From Methylomonas sp. (GTDB lineage Bacteria > Pseudomonadota > Gammaproteobacteria > Methylococcales > Methylomonadaceae), in NCBI GenBank assembly GCA_028688235.1, contig JAQTYP010000278.1, forward strand, positions 1-5,160: DNA of 5,160 bases. The letters run 5' to 3'. Each line of letters starts with the position of its first letter. Positions within the stretch are counted from its first letter, which is position 1. The notes beneath the pieces are model-generated. The model had not been told where the DNA came from, did not search any database, and saw only the letters and a program-made list of their open reading frames with translations. Positions 1 through 5,160 of the stretch are shown piece by piece. Both the position numbers and the translations under genes were made by a program.

Positions 1-25
1 ATAAAGACAACAAAGCGAATTTCAT
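1..25 (-). CDS. 5' end of an unidentified leftward gene, probably exported product
   Basis: Only the first eight codons are inside the window. On the minus strand an ATG at 25-23 is followed by codons for MKFALLSL, and the frame is open to the edge. A strong Shine-Dalgarno, AGGAG (complement of 31-35), sits five bases upstream of the ATG, which is better spacing and match than either other gene here has. A lysine followed by a hydrophobic run is how secretion signal peptides begin, so an exported or lipid-anchored protein is a reasonable guess, but the function cannot be read. A possible -10 hexamer TATAGT lies at 115-110, about 85 bases upstream, without a convincing -35. The preceding 600 bases carry no gene, so it is probably transcribed separately from the YafK-like gene. 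Confidence 0.6.
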
Positions 26-149
26 ATCGACTCCTAAAAATAAAATGGAAACCAGCTCATGACCGACGCATAAGCTCCGAAAATTGCCCGGCTTACTAGC
101 CAAAAGCTAACTATACTGCTCACGGCTACATTTACGTAACTAAAATCGG

Positions 150-189
150 AAAAAACCCGAAAAGTTCAGGGCTTAACCCTATTCCTGAA
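150..189 (-). terminator. Possible Rho-independent terminator for leftward transcription
   Basis: Read on the minus strand, TTCAGG (189-184) and CCTGAA (170-165) form a perfect 6-bp inverted repeat. A GGG/CCC pair inside it offers an alternative fold. Downstream comes CTTTTCGGG and then a run of six T (155-150). The T run starts about nine bases after the stem, later than in a standard intrinsic terminator, so the call is weak. The position would suit the end of a transcript that reads through the repeat region before the leftmost gene's own promoter. Confidence 0.3.
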
Positions 190-265
190 GTGCCCGATAC
201 CCGCCGCGAGAGGCCTATTTATCGCAACGGGCTACCAATTTAAGCCGGGACAGTCAGAGGTTAAG

Positions 266-298
266 CCGTTCGTGGTGAGCTTGTCGAACCATGAATGG
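266..298. repeat. Hairpin module A of the repeat element
   Basis: CCGTTCGTGG (266-275) can pair with CCATGAATGG (289-298) over ten positions, eight Watson-Crick and two G-U, around a 13-base loop TGAGCTTGTCGAA. The loop carries the repeat core. The 9-bp boxes at 259-267 and 297-305 flank it in opposite orientation and overlap the stem ends. Confidence 0.6.
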
Positions 299-310
299 CT
301 TAACCACTCA

Positions 311-346
311 CCCTTCGACAAGGCTCTCCTGAGCGCAGTCGAAGGG
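311..346. repeat. Hairpin module B of the repeat element
   Basis: CCCTTCGAC (311-319) and GTCGAAGGG (338-346) form a perfect 9-bp stem. After a symmetric 3x3 internal loop (AAG and GCA), GCTC (323-326) pairs with GAGC (331-334) around the tetraloop TCCT. Compared with module A read on the other strand, this copy carries extra sequence of the TTCGACTGCGCTCAGG type next to the shared core. No T run follows on either strand, so it is not a standard terminator. Confidence 0.7.
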
Positions 347-450
347 CTCAGGGCGAACGGTTAAGCCCCCCTCTGTGTCCCGTTTTAAACGAGAAGCCGA
401 TATGGATATGGTTACAAATAATTTCCCTGTTTCGGTTGATAAGGATTTTT

Positions 451-526
451 CCGTTCGTCTTTATGCCCTTTGGGTACTGAGCCTGTCGAAGGATGAGCGG
501 ATTGCCTTCGAGCAAGGCGGTTAACC
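451..526. repeat. Decayed third copy of the repeat family
   Basis: CCGTTCG (451-457) matches the start of module A. After unrelated bases, CTGAGCCTGTCGAAGGATGA (477-496) followed by GCGG resembles the module A sequence GTGAGCTTGTCGAACCATGA followed by ATGG. A small hairpin GCCTT-CGAGC-AAGGC (504-518) and the palindrome GGTTAACC (519-526) follow, the latter probably a relic of the 9-bp box. The order of parts matches the intact modules, so it looks like a diverged copy rather than chance similarity. Confidence 0.45.
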
Positions 527-609
527 ACCTGCCAATCACTGCGCATCATGGCCTATTTGAAACTCCACTGCCGCAACCTTATCGGACCTGATGGCCGACA
601 ACACAGCGG

Positions 610-626
610 AATAGCAGGCTATTTTT
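610..626 (+). terminator. Short hairpin with T run, possible weak terminator
   Basis: AATAG (610-614) and CTATT (619-623) form a short stem around CAGG, continuing into five T (622-626). The layout suits rightward transcription, but no plus-strand gene precedes it. For the leftward YafK-like gene the run is on the wrong side of the stem. The stem is A/T-rich and weak, so it may be incidental. Confidence 0.2.
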
Positions 627-637
627 GGTCTGAAGGT

Positions 638-1429
638 TTATAACCCGGCTCTAGCCGGCTTCGCTAACGGCGACAATGCATTGATTTCGCGGGAGATCAC
701 CGCATATAGCTCCGAAGTCCATGCCGGCAGATTTTTGGCATCGGGCGCCAAAGCGTAGGCTCTGGGGTCGTAAGGGGCGATCACGATTCTGACATTCCCT
801 ATCCCCGCTTGCGCCGTCAGCACGAATAGCTCCTCTATCGCTTCATCGCCCATAGCCAAACAGCCGATAGAAACCGCCCTACCGTGGATGAAAATGTCCG
901 AGCCCGGATCGATGCGCCCTTCTTGCCAGGCATGGAACAAATCGAATTCGTTGGGATAATTTATTTTCATCGACAAGTGGTATTGGCTGTTGGGGTTTAA
1001 TCCGGTGATCCAGTAAACACCTTCCGGCACCTGCCTGTCGCCTTGGCGCAATTTAGGGCCGCTACCGCCACTGGCTGCCTGAATGTCGTAAGCCCGTATA
1101 AAGCGGAATTCGCCACTGTCTCTGGCCCAGAGTTCCAGTTTCTTTTCCTGTTTCAAGGCGATCAGGGTCACTTCCCGCGGCGGATAAGCTACCTTGGCCC
1201 TGGCAAAATAAGGTTTCAGCTTGTTCGTCGCGTAAGCGCCGTAGATATGCAGAACATCCTCCACGGTCCGTTGACCGGGCGGCGGCGGAAAATACGGAAT
1301 CTGGTTTGCCTGGGCTTGCGGTTTAACTGCGGCCGGAATCGGCTTGCTGGCGGAAGGCTTTTGACTCGAACACGCGCCTAGCACTTCCATCAAGGCCAAG
1401 ACGACAATGAGTTTGGCAATTGAATTCAT
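638..1429 (-). CDS. YafK-family murein L,D-transpeptidase-like lipoprotein
   Basis: A 263-residue protein with a YkuD-type L,D-transpeptidase catalytic domain of the YafK kind. The N-terminus is a lipoprotein signal peptide: Lys6, a hydrophobic stretch, then lipobox LGAC with Cys20 as the lipidated residue. Ser21 follows, with no Asp at +2, which predicts outer-membrane sorting. A Pro-rich linker (about 24-53) leads to the catalytic domain (about 86-220). Family landmarks are SGGSGPKLRQGD (120-131), PEGVY (135-139), NYPNEFD (157-163) and the active-site segment IHGRAVSIGCLAMGD, with His182 and nucleophile Cys190. E. coli YafK (LdtF/DpaA) has closely similar segments and is reported to release Braun lipoprotein from peptidoglycan, but it is not a lipoprotein; whether this protein cleaves or forms such links cannot be read. 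The ATG at 1429 is the only upstream start before an in-frame stop (1468-1466) and is needed for the signal peptide, although its Shine-Dalgarno is poor. A GC-rich inverted repeat (645-658) overlaps the 3' end without a T run. The gene lies 106 bp after the c-di-GMP gene. Confidence 0.93.
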   Translation of the reverse strand: MNSIAKLIVVLALMEVLGACSSQKPSASKPIPAAVKPQAQANQIPYFPPPPGQRTVEDVLHIYGAYATNKLKPYFARAKVAYPPREVTLIALKQEKKLELWARDSGEFRFIRAYDIQAASGGSGPKLRQGDRQVPEGVYWITGLNPNSQYHLSMKINYPNEFDLFHAWQEGRIDPGSDIFIHGRAVSIGCLAMGDEAIEELFVLTAQAGIGNVRIVIAPYDPRAYALAPDAKNLPAWTSELYAVISREINALSPLAKPARAGL

Positions 1430-1462
1430 GATGTGCGCTTGAAATGAAGTGAAGACCGGTAT

Positions 1463-1492
1463 AGTTTAGGTAAAAGGGCGATATCTCCGCAA
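1463..1492 (-). promoter_or_regulatory. Weak promoter candidate for the YafK-like gene
   Basis: On the minus strand TTGCGG (1492-1487) and TAAACT (1468-1463) are separated by 18 bases and lie 34 bases or more before the ATG at 1429. They resemble sigma-70 -35 and -10 boxes at about half of the positions each. The match is modest, and read-through from the upstream gene is equally possible. Confidence 0.25.
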
Positions 1493-1503
1493 GCGCCATG
1501 TCT

Positions 1504-1520
1504 TTGCAGCCTAGGCGCAA
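1504..1520. repeat. Small palindrome in the intergenic gap
   Basis: TTGC and GCAA flank the perfect 8-bp palindrome GCCTAGGC (1509-1516), with one unpaired A. It sits 15 bases past the stop codon of the c-di-GMP gene and just upstream of the candidate -35 for the YafK-like gene. It could be an operator or a short RNA hairpin. No T run follows, so a terminator is unlikely. Confidence 0.35.
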
Positions 1521-1535
1521 GCCGTCATGTGCCAC

Positions 1536-4500
1536 TTATCTGATTAATTCAGCTTGGCCAACCAGGGCTTTTAAATGCTGGAGCAAGGCATTGCGCAATG
1601 CATGAAATTCCTCCAATTTGTTCCGGATTTCCTGCTCCAGGCCTCGAAGCTTGAGGTCGCAAAGCACTTTCGCCAGATCGTGCAGTTCTCGGTGCAGCGA
1701 CTCGATGGCGTGCCGGTTTGCCGGCGAGCCCCTTTCCGTCAAGCCGCCGGAATCCAGCCATGTCCCGAAACGGCACAGATGTTGGTCCAGAGTTGGCGGC
1801 GCCACTTGTCCATTAGCAAGCGTGGCCTCGAAAGCGCAAACCCAGGCCCTAAGTTCGACGCCGGCATAAAGCAAAGGTAAGTCGGTTCGGCTGATCAACT
1901 TCACCGCCTGCCAGCTTGGATCGGGTTTCCAGTCGCCCACCCAGTCCGGCAGTAGTTCGGCGGGCATCGGCCGGGCAATGCCGTAGCCTTGAGCGAGCTC
2001 GCAACCGAGCCGCAACAGCATTTCGCCGTGTTCGACGGTTTCCACGCCCTCGGCGATGGCCAGGCGGCGGAAGGCCGCCGCCAAACCCAGCACGCCTTCC
2101 AGTATCGCTAGATCCTCGGGATCGTCCAACATATCGCGCACGAAACTCTGGTCTATTTTCAATATGTCCGCCGACAGGCGTTTCAGGTAGGTCAATGAGG
2201 AATAGCCTGTGCCGAAATCGTCCAACGCAAAATGAACGCCTAAGTCGCGGCAATCCTCCATGACCTTGCAAATTTGGACCAGATCCGCCAGGGCGCTGGT
2301 TTCCAGAACCTCCAGCTCCAGCCAGGACGGCTCGATGGAGGAATGAGCGGCCAGCAGCGTCCGCAACCGTTCGACGAAGCCGTTTTGCTGTAACTGTCTG
2401 GCGCCGATGTTGACGCTGACCGGCAGGTGCAACCCGCTTTCCCGCCAGCGTTCCATCTGCGTCAACGCGGCATCTATCACCCATTCGCCGACTTCGATGG
2501 CCAGCGGATTGTCCTCAATGACCGGCAAAAACAACGCCGGAGACAACAGCCCCCGCTCCGGATGCTGCCAACGAATCAGCGCCTCGGCGCCGATCAGGCC
2601 GCCACTGCGCATGTTGACCTTGGGTTGGTAATACAACAAGAATTCCCCTTCGGCTAGGGCGCGGCGGATGCGCTCCAGACTTTCGTGATGCCCGCGGGTC
2701 AGCCGGTCTTTTTCGATATCGAATACATAAAAATGGTTTTTCCCGGCCAATTTGGCCTGATACATGGCCTGGTCGGCCTGACGCAGCAATTGATCGGCAT
2801 CCACGTCTTCGTGTTGCGGAAAAAAAGTCACACCGACGCTAGCCGATACCTGTAATAGATTATCGGCGTACTGCACGGGTTCGGCTGCCGCGGCGAGCAG
2901 GCGCCGCAGCATGGGCTCGCTGGTTTCGGCATCGGCCAGATCGATCAACACGGCGACGAATTCGTCGCCACCCAGGCGGGCCAGACTATCGCCTTCGCGC
3001 AAGGCCCGCTTCATGTTGTTGGCGACTTTCATCAACAACTGGTCGCCGGCCTCGTGCCCATAATGGTCGTTGACCGCCTTGAAACCATCCAGGTCGATGT
3101 AGGCCACCGCCAATTGTTGCCCCCGCCGCAGCGCCTGGGCCATGGACTGATGCAGACGGTCGGCCAGCAATACCCGATTGGCCAAGCCGGTCAGGGCATC
3201 GTAATGCGCGATATGCTCCAGGTATTTTTCGTGTTCCTTCAGCGTGGTGATGTTGGTGGAAATCCCCAATAAGCCGCAAATGCTGTTGCTTTCGGCATCG
3301 TCGTAAAGCGGGGTCTTGATCTCCAGATACACCCGCCGCCCGCCATCGGCATAGGGGACATCGATTTCCTCCGAAGTTTGTTCGCCCTGAAACACCCGCT
3401 CGTCTATCGCCCTGAGCCGCTTGGCGGTGTCGGCCGGGAAAAAACGCGTATCGTCGCAACCCACCAATTCTTCCGCCGAAACGCCGAACAAATCCAGCGT
3501 GGCGCGGTTGGCGTACAAATAGCGGGACTGGGCGTCTTTCATGTAAATATAAGAAGTCACGTAATCCAGGGCGTTGCGAAAGCGCTGGGTTTCCTTGTGC
3601 GCCGCCCGCAGTTTCAGCTCGGCTTGCTTGCGCTCGGTGATGTCGGCCGCCACGCCGCGCAAGGCGATAATCGAGCCGCCTGCCTCGCGGACCGCCTCGC
3701 CGCGCGCCAGCATCCAGCCTTGCGAGCCATCGGCGCGTATGATTTCCAGTTCGAGTTCGTATGGCACTCCTTCATTTCTAGCTATGGATACCGCGTCGTT
3801 CAAGCGTTCCCAGCTGGAAGCGGTAAACAATCGGGCTTGTTCGCGATAATCCGGCGGAGACGACTGTTCGCTAAACCCCAGCATACGAAACAATTCCTTG
3901 GACCATTCAACCCGTTCGGTAGCGACATCCAGGCGCCAACTTCCCACTTGGGCGATGCGTTGCGCTTCCAGCAGTTCCCGTTGATTTTGGCGGAGCGATT
4001 CTTCCAACCGCTTGTGCTCGGAAATATCCGAATGGGTGCCTATCATGCGCAAAGGCCTGCCGTTTTCGTCGCGGCTGACCACCATCCCTCGGTCCAGCAC
4101 CCATTTCAGGCTGCCATCCTTGCAGAATACCCGATGCTCGTTGACATAAAGCGGAAGCTTGCCGCCCAGATAGGCTTGCACGGTGGCCAATGTTTCAGCC
4201 TTATCGTCGGGATGGATACGGCGTTCCCACTCATCCAAGCCTTCGTCGATCTCGGTTTCGCTAAACCCTAGCATTTCCTTCCAGCGCCTGGAATAGAAAA
4301 CCGTGTTGTTCGTCAGGTTCCAATCCCATACGCCATCGCCGGCCCCTTCGAGGGCGAAACGCCAGCGGTATTCGCTTTCGGTCAATAACTGCTCGCGGCG
4401 CCGTATCTCTCGCGTCAGGTTTTCGGCGATGCCGGCGGCGCGGGCTTGGGTGTTAATCAAAGACAGCAGCAAGCCGAAAAGCAGGCCGCTTAAGGTAATG

Positions 4501-5160
4501 CCGCCCGCCAGCGTCGCCCAGGCGTCGATATAGCCGGTGCCGAGCGGAACGGCGGCTCGTTCGAAGGCCAGCAACCACTGCCGGCCGTTGAAGTCGATTA
4601 TCCGCTGTTGTTGAAATGAAACCGGGACAGGCGGAAATACGCCGGACTTGCTGGCAAACAGCAACGCGGCCGGTTTTACTTCCACGCCATCGTAGATCTG
4701 CAGGCCGATGCTCTGCCCTTCTCGACGATCCCAGTCGCCCAAAATTCCGCTCATCAGATCGTTCATCCGGTAAGGGCTGTAAATCCATCCTATCAACGCG
4801 GCACGCCGCCGCTCGACAGTGTCATGAGCCATAGTCTGGCGATAGACGGGCACATACATCAAGGTGCCGGCCTGAACCTCGGCTTCGGTTTCCTGCACCA
4901 GCTGAACCTTGCCGGAAAGCGCCACTTCGCCGCTGTCTCGCGCCTGCTCCATCGCAGCCCGCCTGACCGGCTCGGCATACATGTCGTAGCCGAAAGCGCG
5001 CAAATTACGATCCTGAAAGGGTTCCAGATAAACGATGGCGGTGTAAAGCCGGCGCTCGCCGGACGGACGCACATTGTATTCCGGGAAGCCTTCGCCGCGT
5101 ACCCCGGCGATATGTTCGGCCAGCCGGTCCGGCGTAATGAGCTGGGCATAACCTATGCCC
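1536..5160 (-). CDS. CHASE-PAS-PAS-PAS-GGDEF-EAL-CZB cyclic-di-GMP protein (5' end outside window)
   Basis: A membrane-bound enzyme expected to make and/or break c-di-GMP. Residues are counted from the first whole codon (5159); 1207 are visible and the frame is open at the edge. Domains: periplasmic CHASE sensor to about 200 (GYDMYAEPVRRAAMEQARDSG is typical, given here as positions 57-77); membrane helix 214-235; coiled-coil-like linker 236-260; PAS1 261-380, PAS2 395-509, PAS3 524-640; GGDEF 646-809; EAL 828-1069; CZB-like 1100-1199. The GGDEF motif is canonical (730-734, bases 2972-2958), with inhibitory RxxD (REGD, 721-724) five residues before it. EAL signatures are complete: YYQPK, EAL (859-861), VNIGARQL, DDFGTGYSS (980-988), KIDQSFV, AEGVET and QGYGIARPMP, so phosphodiesterase activity is expected. 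The CZB-like domain has CRFGTW (Cys1129) and HRELH (His1156, His1160), but Leu1103 stands where the first zinc His is expected. An upstream membrane helix and the true start should lie beyond 5160. No PAS carries the LOV cysteine motif, so the ligands are unknown. Confidence 0.93.
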   Translation of the reverse strand, partial: GIGYAQLITPDRLAEHIAGVRGEGFPEYNVRPSGERRLYTAIVYLEPFQDRNLRAFGYDMYAEPVRRAAMEQARDSGEVALSGKVQLVQETEAEVQAGTLMYVPVYRQTMAHDTVERRRAALIGWIYSPYRMNDLMSGILGDWDRREGQSIGLQIYDGVEVKPAALLFASKSGVFPPVPVSFQQQRIIDFNGRQWLLAFERAAVPLGTGYIDAWATLAGGITLSGLLFGLLLSLINTQARAAGIAENLTREIRRREQLLTESEYRWRFALEGAGDGVWDWNLTNNTVFYSRRWKEMLGFSETEIDEGLDEWERRIHPDDKAETLATVQAYLGGKLPLYVNEHRVFCKDGSLKWVLDRGMVVSRDENGRPLRMIGTHSDISEHKRLEESLRQNQRELLEAQRIAQVGSWRLDVATERVEWSKELFRMLGFSEQSSPPDYREQARLFTASSWERLNDAVSIARNEGVPYELELEIIRADGSQGWMLARGEAVREAGGSIIALRGVAADITERKQAELKLRAAHKETQRFRNALDYVTSYIYMKDAQSRYLYANRATLDLFGVSAEELVGCDDTRFFPADTAKRLRAIDERVFQGEQTSEEIDVPYADGGRRVYLEIKTPLYDDAESNSICGLLGISTNITTLKEHEKYLEHIAHYDALTGLANRVLLADRLHQSMAQALRRGQQLAVAYIDLDGFKAVNDHYGHEAGDQLLMKVANNMKRALREGDSLARLGGDEFVAVLIDLADAETSEPMLRRLLAAAAEPVQYADNLLQVSASVGVTFFPQHEDVDADQLLRQADQAMYQAKLAGKNHFYVFDIEKDRLTRGHHESLERIRRALAEGEFLLYYQPKVNMRSGGLIGAEALIRWQHPERGLLSPALFLPVIEDNPLAIEVGEWVIDAALTQMERWRESGLHLPVSVNIGARQLQQNGFVERLRTLLAAHSSIEPSWLELEVLETSALADLVQICKVMEDCRDLGVHFALDDFGTGYSSLTYLKRLSADILKIDQSFVRDMLDDPEDLAILEGVLGLAAAFRRLAIAEGVETVEHGEMLLRLGCELAQGYGIARPMPAELLPDWVGDWKPDPSWQAVKLISRTDLPLLYAGVELRAWVCAFEATLANGQVAPPTLDQHLCRFGTWLDSGGLTERGSPANRHAIESLHRELHDLAKVLCDLKLRGLEQEIRNKLEEFHALRNALLQHLKALVGQAELIR

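Larger units (their letters stand above)
239..389. repeat. Compact MITE-like or REP-like repeat element
   Basis: Imperfect terminal inverted repeats bound this stretch of about 150 bp. The left end has TTTAAGCCGGGACA then CAGAGG (239-260); the right end, read on the minus strand, has TTTAAAACGGGACA then CAGAGG (389-370). Inside are three copies of a 9-bp box: GGTTAAGCC (259-267), GGCTTAACC (297-305) and GGTTAAGCC (359-367). Alternating orientation lets them bracket two hairpins (266-298 and 311-346). The two internal modules are inverted, diverged copies of one another, both containing versions of the CTTGTCGAA / TTCGACAAG core. There is no coding capacity, so any mobility would need a transposase from elsewhere. 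TTTAA at both ends (239-243 and 384-388) could be a target duplication or part of the terminal repeats; the sequence alone cannot decide. Confidence 0.6.
26..637. other. Non-coding intergenic region rich in inverted repeats
   Basis: No credible gene is seen here on either strand. The right-hand part lies downstream of the YafK-like gene and the left-hand part upstream of the gene cut by the left edge. It holds a terminator-like hairpin (150-189), a compact repeat element (239-389), a decayed third repeat copy (451-526) and a short hairpin with a T run (610-626). The 9-mer GGCTTAACC or its complement recurs at 170-178, 259-267, 297-305 and 359-367, with a shortened GGTTAACC at 519-526. The rest (26-149, 190-238, 390-450, 527-609) shows nothing I can assign beyond the ribosome binding site and -10 candidate of the leftmost gene. 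Confidence 0.75.

Noticed and set aside
311..346. Module B hairpin as an intrinsic terminator
   Set aside because: The stem is strong, but no T run follows on either strand; its relation to module A fits a repeat-element part better.
239..526. CRISPR array
   Set aside because: Repeat units are few, inverted relative to each other, unequal in length and not separated by regular spacers.
348..539. 63-codon minus-strand open frame in the repeat region
   Set aside because: It runs through two repeat units, has no recognisable family and no supporting ribosome binding site that I can see.
1..637. tRNA or other structured RNA gene
   Set aside because: I found no cloverleaf or conserved tRNA arm sequences; the inverted repeats present are explained by the repeat family.
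548..643. 31-codon plus-strand frame beginning MAYLKLHCRN and ending at 643
   Set aside because: There is no Shine-Dalgarno before the ATG, no recognised similarity, and its end overlaps the 3' end of the YafK-like gene; length is within chance expectation.
1323..1535. 70-codon minus-strand frame between the two main genes
   Set aside because: It overlaps the lipoprotein signal-peptide region in another frame, and the lipobox and catalytic motifs fix the true frame.
1849..2484. 211-codon minus-strand frame overlapping the EAL region
   Set aside because: The translation is low-complexity and very Arg/Gly-rich, and it is a frame-shifted reading of the clear EAL and CZB-like coding sequence.
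3378..4271. 297-codon open frame on the plus strand
   Set aside because: It lies wholly antisense to the PAS1-PAS3 coding region, its translation matches no family I recognise, and long antisense frames are common opposite GC-rich genes.
3220..4380. LOV-type or other photosensory PAS
   Set aside because: None of the three PAS domains contains the flavin-binding cysteine motif of LOV domains, and no other cofactor signature was recognised.

Overview
The window reads as chromosomal DNA from a free-living Gram-negative gammaproteobacterium. Three things point there: a lipoprotein of the YafK murein-enzyme family, a large multidomain cyclic-di-GMP enzyme, and dispersed 'TTCGACAAGCTCAGG'-type intergenic repeats. 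That combination would fit a methanotroph-like member of the Methylococcales. This placement is an impression from protein style and repeats, not a measurement.

All supported genes are on the minus strand, so transcription runs from right to left. From right to left: (1) 5160-1536 encodes a very large c-di-GMP signalling protein. Its 5' end lies beyond the right edge. Visible domains are a periplasmic CHASE sensor (partial), a membrane helix, three PAS domains, GGDEF, EAL and a C-terminal CZB-like (chemoreceptor zinc-binding) domain. Both catalytic domains look intact, but the CZB-like domain seems to lack one of its four zinc ligands. (2) After a 106-bp gap holding a small palindrome and a weak promoter candidate, 1429-638 encodes a lipoprotein of the YafK / L,D-transpeptidase-like (YkuD fold) family with the His/Cys catalytic motif. 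(3) 637-26 is a roughly 600-bp non-coding stretch dominated by inverted repeats. It includes a compact element of about 150 bp (239-389) with two hairpins, each bracketed by the same 9-bp inverted repeat, all inside imperfect terminal inverted repeats. A decayed third copy lies at 451-526. (4) The first 25 bases are the start of another leftward gene, with a good Shine-Dalgarno and a secretion-signal-like N-terminus (MKFALLSL...).

The large protein probably senses a periplasmic ligand plus cytoplasmic cues and adjusts c-di-GMP. The YafK-like lipoprotein probably acts on peptidoglycan at the outer-membrane side of the periplasm. Same strand and a short gap allow co-transcription, but nothing in the sequence shows a functional link. 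I see no tRNA, rRNA, CRISPR array or transposase gene. The most unusual items are the nested repeat element and the CZB-like domain with a His-to-Leu change at a metal-ligand position.
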